Source: Alphaproteobacteria bacterium
GTDB taxonomy: Bacteria > Pseudomonadota > Alphaproteobacteria > Micavibrionales > Micavibrionaceae
DNA length: 16,788 nucleotides
Reading direction: 5' to 3'
Assembly (NCBI GenBank): GCA_030639165.1
Contig: DAOWDF010000084.1
Location: 1-16,788, forward strand
Position 1 is the stretch's first letter, and the number at the start of each line of letters is the position of its first letter. Below the pieces are notes generated by a model, which was not told the DNA's origin, did no database searches, and was given only the letters and a program-made list of their open reading frames with translations. Positions 1 to 6,511 of the stretch are shown here, one piece after another. Both the position numbers and the translations under genes were made by a program.

Positions 1-273
1 AACTATAACTCCATGCACAGCGTTGTTTAAAACCCCAGCCTCCAATATTTGGATCAGACCAGCAGCGCGCCCGTTAATCTCGATTACGCCACAACGAAAT
101 TTCTGATTATTAATTCGAGCCATGGCTCTAACATAGATATCAGACTGTAATAAATTAGAGCGCTTAACATCATAAAAGCATTTATTCCATTCCCGATCAG
201 AAAGTGCATCCCACTTAATTGTGCACAATTTTATTTCGCTCTGAGCTTGCTTTTCCATGACGTTTTGTAGCAT
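1..273 (-). CDS. FemAB/GNAT-like acyltransferase, N-terminal 91 residues only
   Basis: Seen: a minus-strand reading frame opens with ATG at 273 and stays open to the left edge, so the rest of the gene lies outside the window. A GTGAG ribosome binding site lies 7 bases before the ATG; a second in-frame ATG is at 258. The peptide carries KWDALSDREWNKC, then RSNLLQSDIYVRA, then GRAAGLIQILEAG. From memory, this W..L....W / RSNLLQS..YA / AGL.QILEAG pattern belongs to alphaproteobacterial proteins annotated as GNAT or FemAB-like (peptidoglycan interpeptide bridge-type) acyltransferases. In that family an aminoacyl or acyl group is moved from a carrier to an amine; the substrate here is unknown. The catalytic part is not in the window, so function is only inferred. 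It is divergent from dapD across about 50 bases, which must hold both promoters or lie inside overlapping ones. Confidence 0.6.
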   Translation of the reverse strand, partial: MLQNVMEKQAQSEIKLCTIKWDALSDREWNKCFYDVKRSNLLQSDIYVRAMARINNQKFRCGVIEINGRAAGLIQILEAGVLNNAVHGVIV

Positions 274-324
274 TATCAAACTCACAAAACTATAAGTTTA
301 TTTATGATATGAGGATAACGGATT

Positions 325-1176
325 ATGGCTGAGGCTTACGCAGATTTACAAGCAGTGATTGAGCAATCATGGGATAATAGAGATTCCATAAATACAGATA
401 CTAAAGGTGAGGCTCGCGATGCGATCACTCAGGCTTTATCATTGCTTGACAGTGGAGATTTGCGCGTTGCCAGCCCATCTGATAATGGCTGGACAGTGCA
501 TCAGTGGCTTAAAAAAGCTGTGCTTTTATCATTCCGCCTAAATGCGAATAAAATGATATCAGGAGGCGCAGGTGGCGGTAGCTGGTATGACAAAGTTGAT
601 AGTAAATTTGCAAATTGGGACGAAGCAAAATTCAAAGAAGCGGGTTTCCGCGCTGTTCCTGATTGCGTAGTGCGGCATTCTGCCTATGTAGCTAAAAACG
701 CAGTGCTTATGCCGTGTTTCTTGAATGTTGGCGCATATGTCGGCGAAAACACCATGATTGATACTTGGTCAACCGTTGGCTCTTGCGCGCAGATTGGCGC
801 AAACTGTCATATATCTGGCGGCGTTGGTATTGGCGGAGTGCTTGAACCATTACAAGCCGAGCCAGTAATTATCGAGGATAATGTATTTGTTGGGGCGAGA
901 TCAGAAGTTGCAGAAGGCGTAATCGTTGAAACTGGAGCAGTTATTTCTAGGGGCGTATTTTTAAGCGCATCTACCAAGATAATTGATCGCTCTACAGGTG
1001 AAGTATTTTATGGCCGCGTCCCTGCCTATTCAGTTGTCATACCTGGAACCCTGCCTGCAAGTAAGCCGCTAGCCGATGGATCACCCGCCCCAAGCCTTGC
1101 TTGTGCAGTGATTGTGAAGCGCGTTGATGAGAGAACACGCAGCAAAACTGGCGTTAACGAGCTATTACGCGCCTAG
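325..1176 (+). CDS. dapD: 2,3,4,5-tetrahydropyridine-2,6-dicarboxylate N-succinyltransferase
   Basis: DapD transfers succinyl from succinyl-CoA to tetrahydrodipicolinate in the cytoplasm, the committed step of the succinylase route to meso-diaminopimelate and lysine. Seen: 283 residues, close to the usual family length (about 275-285). An N-terminal helical domain (about 1-100) is followed by a left-handed beta-helix of hexapeptide repeats (about 115-235), including NVGAYVGENTMIDTWSTVGS, the glycine-rich HISGGVGIGGVLEPL and DNVFVGARSEVAEGV. A C-terminal strand region ends the protein. The ATG at 325 has an AGGA ribosome binding site about 8 bases upstream. The family works as a trimer. dapE, two steps later in the same route, lies downstream with one unrelated gene in between. 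Identification is secure. Confidence 0.97.
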   Translation: MAEAYADLQAVIEQSWDNRDSINTDTKGEARDAITQALSLLDSGDLRVASPSDNGWTVHQWLKKAVLLSFRLNANKMISGGAGGGSWYDKVDSKFANWDEAKFKEAGFRAVPDCVVRHSAYVAKNAVLMPCFLNVGAYVGENTMIDTWSTVGSCAQIGANCHISGGVGIGGVLEPLQAEPVIIEDNVFVGARSEVAEGVIVETGAVISRGVFLSASTKIIDRSTGEVFYGRVPAYSVVIPGTLPASKPLADGSPAPSLACAVIVKRVDERTRSKTGVNELLRA

Positions 1177-1180
1177 CACC

Positions 1181-1209
1181 TTTACATATTTTCTTGCACT
1201 AAATATATT
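1181..1209 (+). promoter_or_regulatory. Candidate sigma-70 promoter for the HD-like gene and dapE
   Basis: TTTACA at 1181-1186 and TATATT at 1204-1209 are separated by exactly 17 bases. They sit just after the dapD stop, about 45 bases before the ATG at 1253. No terminator is visible after dapD, so this promoter could add to read-through from dapD rather than replace it. Match and spacing are good, but the region is AT-rich and chance matches are common. Confidence 0.45.
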
Positions 1210-1252
1210 TGCATGATAAAGCTCACAAATACTAGATTTGGAGGATTTTATC

Positions 1253-2416
1253 ATGCGTATTACGCCAATATTTGAGCGCACAACAAGCATATCGTCAGAG
1301 CAATATGCCGCAAGTTCTATTGCAGAAGCTCAAGATAAAATATCGCGCCTAAAAGAATTCTACCAAGACCCATATAAAGATGGCTCTGAACGCTGGTGGC
1401 GTGCAGGGTTTTGCCTTGATTATCTAAGACAATATAAAGTTGAAGGCACAAAACGCGCAGACAAGCTTACTGAAAATATTATCCATGAACTAAACCAGTT
1501 GCTACTACATAAAAGCCTAGTTGAGGCGCAAGCTTTACCCAGAAAAGTTACCTATGAAGTAATGAATGGGCAGCAGAAATATATCCCCGTAGAGTGTCAA
1601 TCTATAGAAAGGCTTTTCTGCAGCACCGCTATCCATGATATTGATGAGGACTTCCATAAATCATCCATACAGGAATTTCGTGAATATATGATGTCACGCA
1701 TGAAGTATAATGATCGTATCTCAACACACGAAAAAGAATGGCTAACAAGGCAAACAGAGGCCGATTGCGAAGCTATGGATATACTAACCTTTGGCAGAAA
1801 AACTATAGATTCCCAAGGGAACGAAGTAAAAATACATACATTTAATAACGATCGTAACCTATATATGGATGCGGTCGAAACCGATTGGGCAACGGCCGCA
1901 ACTAAAGGCAGTGATAAATTAGATAGCTTAACCAGCAGGTATGGACTTTATGGTGACTATTTTACCATAGAAAAAGACATGCTGCATATTGATGAAACAC
2001 ATCGACTATTTAAATATCGTAAATTCATGGAAAATATGGCTGATCGCTACCCTCAAATGGGCGATTATTTCCGCATAGTAGACGCAAAACTTGAAGTAGC
2101 CGATCATTGCCTGCACAGCATAACCCTATACCATCCTGATAGATTAAAAAATAATCCAGATGCAGAGGTTAACCCATTAACTGCCAAAATAGATATTAAC
2201 AGATCCCTGCAGCAAGCTATCTTACATTCAGAATTACTCGATGAAGATGCGCACATAATTAGGCGTATGATAAAGGGATTTCAGCAAGAGGCCGTAAAGC
2301 ACCCTCAACTAAAAAATATTGTGGATCAGATGGTTAGTCAATATGAATGCGCCATCAATAATCATTATAGACCCAATCACATAATTACTAATGACAATAT
2401 TAATGACATACAGTAA
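1253..2416 (+). CDS. Hypothetical protein with HD-phosphohydrolase-like motifs
   Basis: I do not recognise this 387-residue protein as a named family. The start chosen is ATG 1253 because GGAGG at 1240-1244 lies 8 bases before it; the frame stays open to a TTG at 1238, but that codon overlaps the ribosome binding site. It is hydrophilic, with no signal peptide or membrane segment. Residues about 128-133 read HDIDED, the HDxxED pattern of RelA/SpoT-type HD hydrolases, and residues 215-226 (AATKGSDKLDSL) resemble the later KLADRLxN segment of that domain. A helical stretch with DETHRLFKYRKFMENMADRYP follows, in the place where RelA/SpoT HD domains have a similar helix. This supports an HD metal-dependent fold only by eye. 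No synthetase (TGS/RSD) domain is visible. The stop is 10 bases before the dapE ATG, so the two are probably co-transcribed and perhaps translationally coupled. Confidence 0.8.
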   Translation: MRITPIFERTTSISSEQYAASSIAEAQDKISRLKEFYQDPYKDGSERWWRAGFCLDYLRQYKVEGTKRADKLTENIIHELNQLLLHKSLVEAQALPRKVTYEVMNGQQKYIPVECQSIERLFCSTAIHDIDEDFHKSSIQEFREYMMSRMKYNDRISTHEKEWLTRQTEADCEAMDILTFGRKTIDSQGNEVKIHTFNNDRNLYMDAVETDWATAATKGSDKLDSLTSRYGLYGDYFTIEKDMLHIDETHRLFKYRKFMENMADRYPQMGDYFRIVDAKLEVADHCLHSITLYHPDRLKNNPDAEVNPLTAKIDINRSLQQAILHSELLDEDAHIIRRMIKGFQQEAVKHPQLKNIVDQMVSQYECAINNHYRPNHIITNDNINDIQ

Positions 2417-2426
2417 ACTCACGCAC

Positions 2427-3569
2427 ATGTCATATGATGTTATAGAACTTACAAAAAAATTAATTGCATGCCCTTCGGTTACCCCTAAGGATGAAGGGGC
2501 GCTGGTATATTTATCTGCGCAACTAGAAGCATTGGGGTTTGTTTGCCATCACCTTGATTTTGGTGAAGGGGATGAGCATGTGCCTAATCTTTTCGCACGT
2601 TTAGGTACTGGTGCGCCGCATATTTGCTATGCTGGGCATACTGATGTTGTGCCAACAGGAAATGAAGCACGATGGACATACGGCCCATTTAATCCGCATA
2701 TAGAAGATGGGATTTTATATGGGCGCGGAGCTAGCGATATGAAAGGCTCCGTCGCGGCATTTACTGCGGCTGTTTCAAAATATCTTGAAAATGGTGATGG
2801 AGCGCCAAAAGGCTCTATCAGCTTGCTAATCACTGGCGATGAGGAAGGCCCCGCCCTTAACGGCACTATTAAAGTGCTGGAGTGGATGGAAGAAAATGGC
2901 CAAATTCCAGATGTTGCATTAGTGGGCGAGCCTACAAATCCCGACTTTTTAGGACAAGAAATAAAAATCGGGCGCAGAGGGTCGCTAACGGGGCGGCTTA
3001 AAGTTACAGGCAAGCAAGGCCACGTTGCCTATCAGCATTTAGCAGATAACCCGCTGCCGAAATTAGTAAAAATACTTGATGCACTAAGCAGCCATAAATT
3101 TGATGACGGCTCAGAGTTTTTCCCGCCAACAAATCTTGAAGTTACCACCATAGATGTTGGTAACACGGCAGAAAATGTTATTGCCAATAGCGGAGAGGCG
3201 ACATTTAATATTCGATTCAATGACTTATGGACAAACGAGACACTGCAAGAACAGGTTAATTCTATCATTAATACTTGCGGTTTTGATCATGATATAGATT
3301 TCACCTGTGGAGCGCAGAGCTTCCTTACCAAACCCGCCGCATGGTCTGATGTTGTGTGTAAAGCCGTTAAAGATATCACTGGTAAAGTGCCACAATTCAC
3401 CACAAATGGCGGGACTTCTGATGCGCGTTTTGTCGTAAATCACTGCCCAGTTGTTGAGTTTGGCGGAATTAATGCAACAATCCACCAAATCAATGAAAAT
3501 GCAGCCGTTAAAGATTTAGAAAATTTAACAAAGATATTTGAACGAGTTTTGGAATTATATTTAAAATAA
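2427..3569 (+). CDS. dapE: Succinyl-diaminopimelate desuccinylase
   Basis: DapE is a cytoplasmic di-zinc M20-family hydrolase that removes succinate from N-succinyl-LL-diaminopimelate, giving LL-diaminopimelate for lysine and peptidoglycan. Seen: 380 residues from the chosen ATG, the usual length. Metal ligands and catalytic residues are visible: H71 in YAGHTDVVPTG, D104 in GRGASDMKG, E139/E140 in TGDEEGPALNGT, E168 in VGEPTN and a C-terminal histidine near 353 in NATIHQINEN. The dimerisation lid includes GRRGSLTGRLKVTGKQGHVA. The frame is open back to an ATG at 2391, but starting there adds 12 residues and overlaps the upstream gene; MSYDVIELTKKLIACPSVTP from 2427 is the normal DapE beginning. 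No clear ribosome binding site precedes 2427, which suggests coupling to translation of the gene ending at 2416. Confidence 0.96.
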   Translation: MSYDVIELTKKLIACPSVTPKDEGALVYLSAQLEALGFVCHHLDFGEGDEHVPNLFARLGTGAPHICYAGHTDVVPTGNEARWTYGPFNPHIEDGILYGRGASDMKGSVAAFTAAVSKYLENGDGAPKGSISLLITGDEEGPALNGTIKVLEWMEENGQIPDVALVGEPTNPDFLGQEIKIGRRGSLTGRLKVTGKQGHVAYQHLADNPLPKLVKILDALSSHKFDDGSEFFPPTNLEVTTIDVGNTAENVIANSGEATFNIRFNDLWTNETLQEQVNSIINTCGFDHDIDFTCGAQSFLTKPAAWSDVVCKAVKDITGKVPQFTTNGGTSDARFVVNHCPVVEFGGINATIHQINENAAVKDLENLTKIFERVLELYLK

Positions 3570-3578
3570 TAACAAAAT

Positions 3579-3680
3579 TAATGTAAGCACATTTAAATGT
3601 GGCTATGCAAATGAGGCGAAGCGTATTTTTATACGTAAGACGAAATTTAACGACGACCACAGTTTAATGCGCTCACATTA
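3579..3680. repeat. Intergenic palindromic repeat, copy A; likely bidirectional terminator
   Basis: This element fills the space between convergent dapE and truA. Its outer arms (3579-3602 and 3657-3680) are inverted repeats that match at 20 of 24 positions, and the right arm ends exactly on the truA stop codon. The inner core is GCGTATTTTTATACG (3621-3635), itself a small hairpin, flanked by GGCGA on the left and by ACGAAATTTAACGACGACC on the right. The core and the right flank recur elsewhere in the window (copies B-E). As RNA from either strand it would fold into one long stem, so ending transcription of both genes is the simplest role. No long U-run follows the stem. Confidence 0.75.
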
Positions 3681-4454
3681 ATAGTCAACACGAACCATGC
3701 ATAATCCACCTGCTGGAGCGGTGGGGCCACCCCTGGTTCTATCTTTAGCCTTAAGAGCTATAGCTACATCTTCTGGACTCCACTTACCTTTACCAACCAA
3801 GGATAATGTTCCAACTATATTACGCACCATATGGTGCAAGAATGACTGCCCCTCGACCTCAATTATAATCTCATGCCCGCCGTGATCATCATAATCACGC
3901 GTCTCAATATCTAAACGATCTATTGATTTTATCGGTGATTTTGCTTGGCATTCAGAATCCCTGAATGTTGTAAAATCATGCTCACCAAGCAAATGCTTTG
4001 CCCCTGCGCACATAGCATCAACATCCAAATCATGACCTATATGCCAAACCAGTCCGCGATCCATTGCCAGCCAGCCAGCACGATTAACAATGCGGTAACG
4101 ATATAACTTATTAACCGCGCCAAAGCGCGCATGGAAATCATTGGGGACAATCTCTACCGCAATAATGCTAATAGTATGCGGTCTGATTAGCGCATTTATT
4201 GCGCGCAATATTGCAAATTCATCCATCGGCTTTGAAAATTCATCTAAATCAACATGCACTACTTGTCCACGCGCATGAACGCCCGCATCTGTGCGCCCTG
4301 CAGCTTGCACCGTTACTGGCTTGCCGTAGAATTTCTCAATCGCTTCCTCAACAGCTTGCTGGATAGACATAAATTCTTTTTGCCGCTGCCAACCTGCAAA
4401 GCCGCCCCCCATATATTCAATAGTCAGCTTATATCGCGTCAATATAGCCACCAT
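3678..4454 (-). CDS. truA: tRNA pseudouridine(38-40) synthase
   Basis: TruA isomerises uridines 38-40 in the anticodon stem of many tRNAs to pseudouridine. Seen: 258 residues from ATG 4454, the family length. The N-terminal RYKLTIEYMGGGFAGWQRQ is typical. The catalytic aspartate is D56 in AAGRTDAGVHARGQVVH. Later conserved blocks include FHARFGAVNKLYRYRI, GEHDFTTFRDSECQAKSP and SFLHHMVRNIVGTL. The start overlaps the end of fmt by 26 bases. The frame is open to a TTG at 4469, and a TTG at 4442 with GGTGG five bases upstream would give MTRYKLTIEY, also a very natural TruA beginning, so the start is uncertain by four codons. It is the last gene of the def-fmt-truA operon, ending at palindrome A. 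Confidence 0.96.
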   Translation of the reverse strand: MVAILTRYKLTIEYMGGGFAGWQRQKEFMSIQQAVEEAIEKFYGKPVTVQAAGRTDAGVHARGQVVHVDLDEFSKPMDEFAILRAINALIRPHTISIIAVEIVPNDFHARFGAVNKLYRYRIVNRAGWLAMDRGLVWHIGHDLDVDAMCAGAKHLLGEHDFTTFRDSECQAKSPIKSIDRLDIETRDYDDHGGHEIIIEVEGQSFLHHMVRNIVGTLSLVGKGKWSPEDVAIALKAKDRTRGGPTAPAGGLCMVRVDY

Positions 4455-5361
4455 TAATCGCGGAAGCAAAATCCATGGCTTTCTTGCCCTCGGGCTGGAG
4501 CTTTAGGATTTTAAGAACACTATTATTACCACAGGAAATATGGCCATTCTTAGATAAAATTTTGCCGCACTTATCGGAGCTAGCAGGGAAATCTTCAATG
4601 ATAGCTGCGGTGATTTTAAAACTTTTACCCTGAATAATACCGCGAGTTGCCGGCCAAGGGTTAAGCGCCCTTATCTGACGATCAATTTGGATAGCACTTT
4701 GCGTCCAATTAATATCACCATCTGATTTTTTGAGTAGATGCGCATATGTTGCCAGCGTATTATCCTGCTTCTCAGCCTCTATCTCGCCAGTGTTTGATAA
4801 TTGATCCAAAACCTCGCGCACAAGCTTTGAGCCCATACCTGCCAAATCATCATGCAATGATGATGCTGTGGTATCGCCATTAAGGGCAATCTCTGATTTA
4901 ACAATCATATCACCAGTATCTAGCCCTTTATCCATCTGCATGATAGTAATGCCGGATGTAGCATCACCTTCCCATATCGCACGCTGAATAGGAGATGCAC
5001 CGCGCCATCTTGGCAATAACGAGCCATGAATATTAAGGCAGCCATATTTAGGAGCGTTCAATACTTCCTCGGGAAGCAATAAACCATAGGCAGCAACTAT
5101 TGCTATATCTGCTTTTTGTGCAGCAAATTCAGATTTCGCATCTATATCACGTAGGGTTTTTGGCGTGAATACAGGAATACTATGTTGTTCAGCCAAGATA
5201 TGAACTGGCGATTTTTGTAACTTATGACCTCGACCTTTAGGGCGCGGGGGCTGCGAGTAGGCGCAAACCACCTCATGGCCACTCTCTAATAAGCTCTGCA
5301 AAGCTGTGGCCGCAAAATCAGGCGTACCCATAAATGCTATTTTCAACGGTGTCTTTGTCAT
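4429..5361 (-). CDS. fmt: Methionyl-tRNA formyltransferase
   Basis: Fmt formylates methionyl-tRNA(fMet) using 10-formyl-tetrahydrofolate, preparing initiator tRNA. Seen: 310 residues, normal length. The Rossmann-type N-terminal domain starts KIAFMGTPDFAATALQSLL. The catalytic set is present: N110 and H112 in CLNIHGSLLPRWRGASPIQR and D148 in MDKGLDTGDM. The basic loop PPRPKGRGHKLQKSPV, used to contact tRNA, is intact. The smaller C-terminal beta-barrel domain carries RALNPWPATRGIIQGKSFKI. The ATG at 5361 follows the def stop by only five bases and no ribosome binding site is visible, so translation is probably coupled to def. The def-fmt pairing places formyl addition and removal under one promoter, as in many bacteria. 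Confidence 0.97.
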   Translation of the reverse strand: MTKTPLKIAFMGTPDFAATALQSLLESGHEVVCAYSQPPRPKGRGHKLQKSPVHILAEQHSIPVFTPKTLRDIDAKSEFAAQKADIAIVAAYGLLLPEEVLNAPKYGCLNIHGSLLPRWRGASPIQRAIWEGDATSGITIMQMDKGLDTGDMIVKSEIALNGDTTASSLHDDLAGMGSKLVREVLDQLSNTGEIEAEKQDNTLATYAHLLKKSDGDINWTQSAIQIDRQIRALNPWPATRGIIQGKSFKITAAIIEDFPASSDKCGKILSKNGHISCGNNSVLKILKLQPEGKKAMDFASAINGGYIDAI

Positions 5362-5366
5362 TAGAT

Positions 5367-5927
5367 TTAAATATTTTGCTTTTTAAGTTTAGCGACTTTC
5401 TTAACCATCATATTGCGCTTTAGACTAGACAGATAATCAATAAACAGATCACCATTGAGATGATCAATTTCATGCTGCACGCAATGAGAAAGCAGGCCAT
5501 CAGCCTCAAGTTCGGCTTCATTGCCATTATAATCAAGATATTTAACACGAACGATCTTAGGGCGCTCAACGTCAGCATATTGCTGAGGAACGGAGAGGCA
5601 TCCCTCCTCCATCATACTTAGCTCTTCGGACTTATATATGACTTCTGGGTTAGCCATGCATATTGGGTATTTTACTTCGTCTTCTTGAGGCTCTTCAGAA
5701 TCTGCGTCATCATCATCTGAACGACGAGATAAATCCATAACTAAAACACGGTTCAGGATATTCACCTGATTAGCCGCCAAGCCAATACCAGGCGCATCAT
5801 ACATGGTCTTTAGCATGCCATCCATCTGCGAGCGAATTTCATCATCAACCTTATCAACCGCTAAAGCCATTTTCTTTAACGAGGGATGAGGAACTGTTAT
5901 AATTTTATAATCTCTAGTATTTTTCAT
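5367..5927 (-). CDS. def: Peptide deformylase with acidic insertion
   Basis: Def removes the N-formyl group from nascent proteins at the ribosome exit. Seen: 186 residues from ATG 5927; a GTG at 5933 two codons earlier is an alternative. All three metal/active-site motifs are present: PGIGLAANQ (46-54), EEGCLS with the cysteine ligand C110, and QHEIDH with ligands H152 and H156 and the catalytic glutamate between them. Between the first two motifs, at about residues 68-87, is an unusually acidic insert (RRSDDDDADSEEPQEDEVKY). Many alphaproteobacterial Def proteins have a shorter charged loop here. The Shine-Dalgarno is weak (GTAAGTG before AAA-ATG). It leads the def-fmt-truA operon. Palindromic repeat B begins immediately upstream and would lie in or beside the 5' leader. 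Confidence 0.96.
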   Translation of the reverse strand: MKNTRDYKIITVPHPSLKKMALAVDKVDDEIRSQMDGMLKTMYDAPGIGLAANQVNILNRVLVMDLSRRSDDDDADSEEPQEDEVKYPICMANPEVIYKSEELSMMEEGCLSVPQQYADVERPKIVRVKYLDYNGNEAELEADGLLSHCVQHEIDHLNGDLFIDYLSSLKRNMMVKKVAKLKKQNI

Positions 5928-5933
5928 TTTCAC

Positions 5934-6016
5934 TTACACGTTGTTATACTTCGGCCTCGCTGTGCTCACGTATTAAATATACGCTCCGCGCACCTCGCCT
6001 TGACTGCCTAGTGTAA
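5934..6016. repeat. Intergenic palindromic repeat, copy B
   Basis: This is copy B of the element at 3579-3680, in opposite orientation. On the minus strand it reads GGCGAGG, then GCGGAGCGTATATTTAATACG (core at 5969-5984), then GTGAGC and GAGGCCGAAGTATAACAACG. The outermost bases TTACAC (5934-5939) and GTGTAA (6011-6016) are perfect inverted repeats, though their sequence differs from the arms of copy A. It lies between divergent genes, directly upstream of def, so it cannot be a simple convergent terminator. It could affect the def leader or be a passive repeat. Confidence 0.7.
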
Positions 6017-6162
6017 TTAAAAAGCAAAAACACTATAATATAACTAGCAGTGATAAAGATTTTTAAGCAAATGGTCAAGTTTTGCGGCATATTAGCAAAG
6101 TTTGCATCTACTAAATCACTATGCTACCTTCCGCGCATAAAATTAATAAAAGGGTTTATGAA

Positions 6163-6486
6163 ATGGGTATAACACGTCGTCACTTTTTAAGTTTAACCTT
6201 AGGGTCAGCAGCAGGTGTAGTTTCAATATCAGCAACAGAACCAACGGTATATGCGCTCAATAAAGCTTATGAAGATGCTGCTAATGGAGTTGCTAGTGAT
6301 AGCACTTTAGACCAGAATAGTGATGTACAAGCAAAATCCGCCTTACATGAAAAGGGAACGGGAGAAATATCATTAACTGCTAAAGCGGCTAGTGCTGGCA
6401 TAGGCCTAGGAACTGCTATCTATCATAACAATGCCAATACAGATAGCACTCAAATATTGGCTAATGATACCCTAAATATAGGGTAG
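6163..6486 (+). CDS. Small hypothetical protein with Tat-like signal peptide
   Basis: I do not recognise this 107-residue protein. The start chosen is ATG 6163, which has AAAGGG eight bases upstream; the frame stays open to an ATG at 6121 without a comparable binding site. The N-terminus MGITRRHFLSLTLGSAAGVV fits a twin-arginine signal: TRRHFL matches the S/T-R-R-x-F-L pattern and is followed by a weakly hydrophobic segment and a possible cleavage site after PTVYA (about residue 32). The mature part would be about 75 residues, rich in Ala, Asn, Asp, Ser and Thr, with a small AKAASAGIGLGTAI patch and no cysteines or visible catalytic motif. Tat substrates usually carry a folded cofactor domain, and this one seems too small for that, so the signal may be fortuitous or the protein a small envelope factor. 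It converges on rmuC with a 16-base gap. Confidence 0.65.
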   Translation: MGITRRHFLSLTLGSAAGVVSISATEPTVYALNKAYEDAANGVASDSTLDQNSDVQAKSALHEKGTGEISLTAKAASAGIGLGTAIYHNNANTDSTQILANDTLNIG

Positions 6487-6488
6487 AT

Positions 6489-6511
6489 ACTGCCTTAAGT
6501 ATTTAAGCAGT
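6489..6511. terminator. Candidate hairpin between convergent genes
   Basis: ACTGC-c-TTAA at 6489-6498 pairs with TTAAGCAGT at 6503-6511 around the loop GTAT: nine base pairs with one bulged C. On the plus strand it is followed by CTTCTTCTCT, pyrimidine-rich but not a clean U-run. It lies between the convergent stops of the small Tat-like gene and rmuC and includes the rmuC stop codon, so it could serve both directions. Confidence 0.4.

Noticed and set aside
1238..1252. TTG start five codons before the HD-like gene
   Set aside because: The TTG overlaps the GGAGG ribosome binding site that serves ATG 1253.
2627..3488. Three long minus-strand frames inside dapE
   Set aside because: They lie opposite a secure gene, lack ribosome binding sites and have no recognisable protein features.
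3579..3680. Small CRISPR-like or attachment-site structure
   Set aside because: There is no spaced direct-repeat array and no integrase or tRNA; the structure is a single palindrome belonging to a dispersed family.
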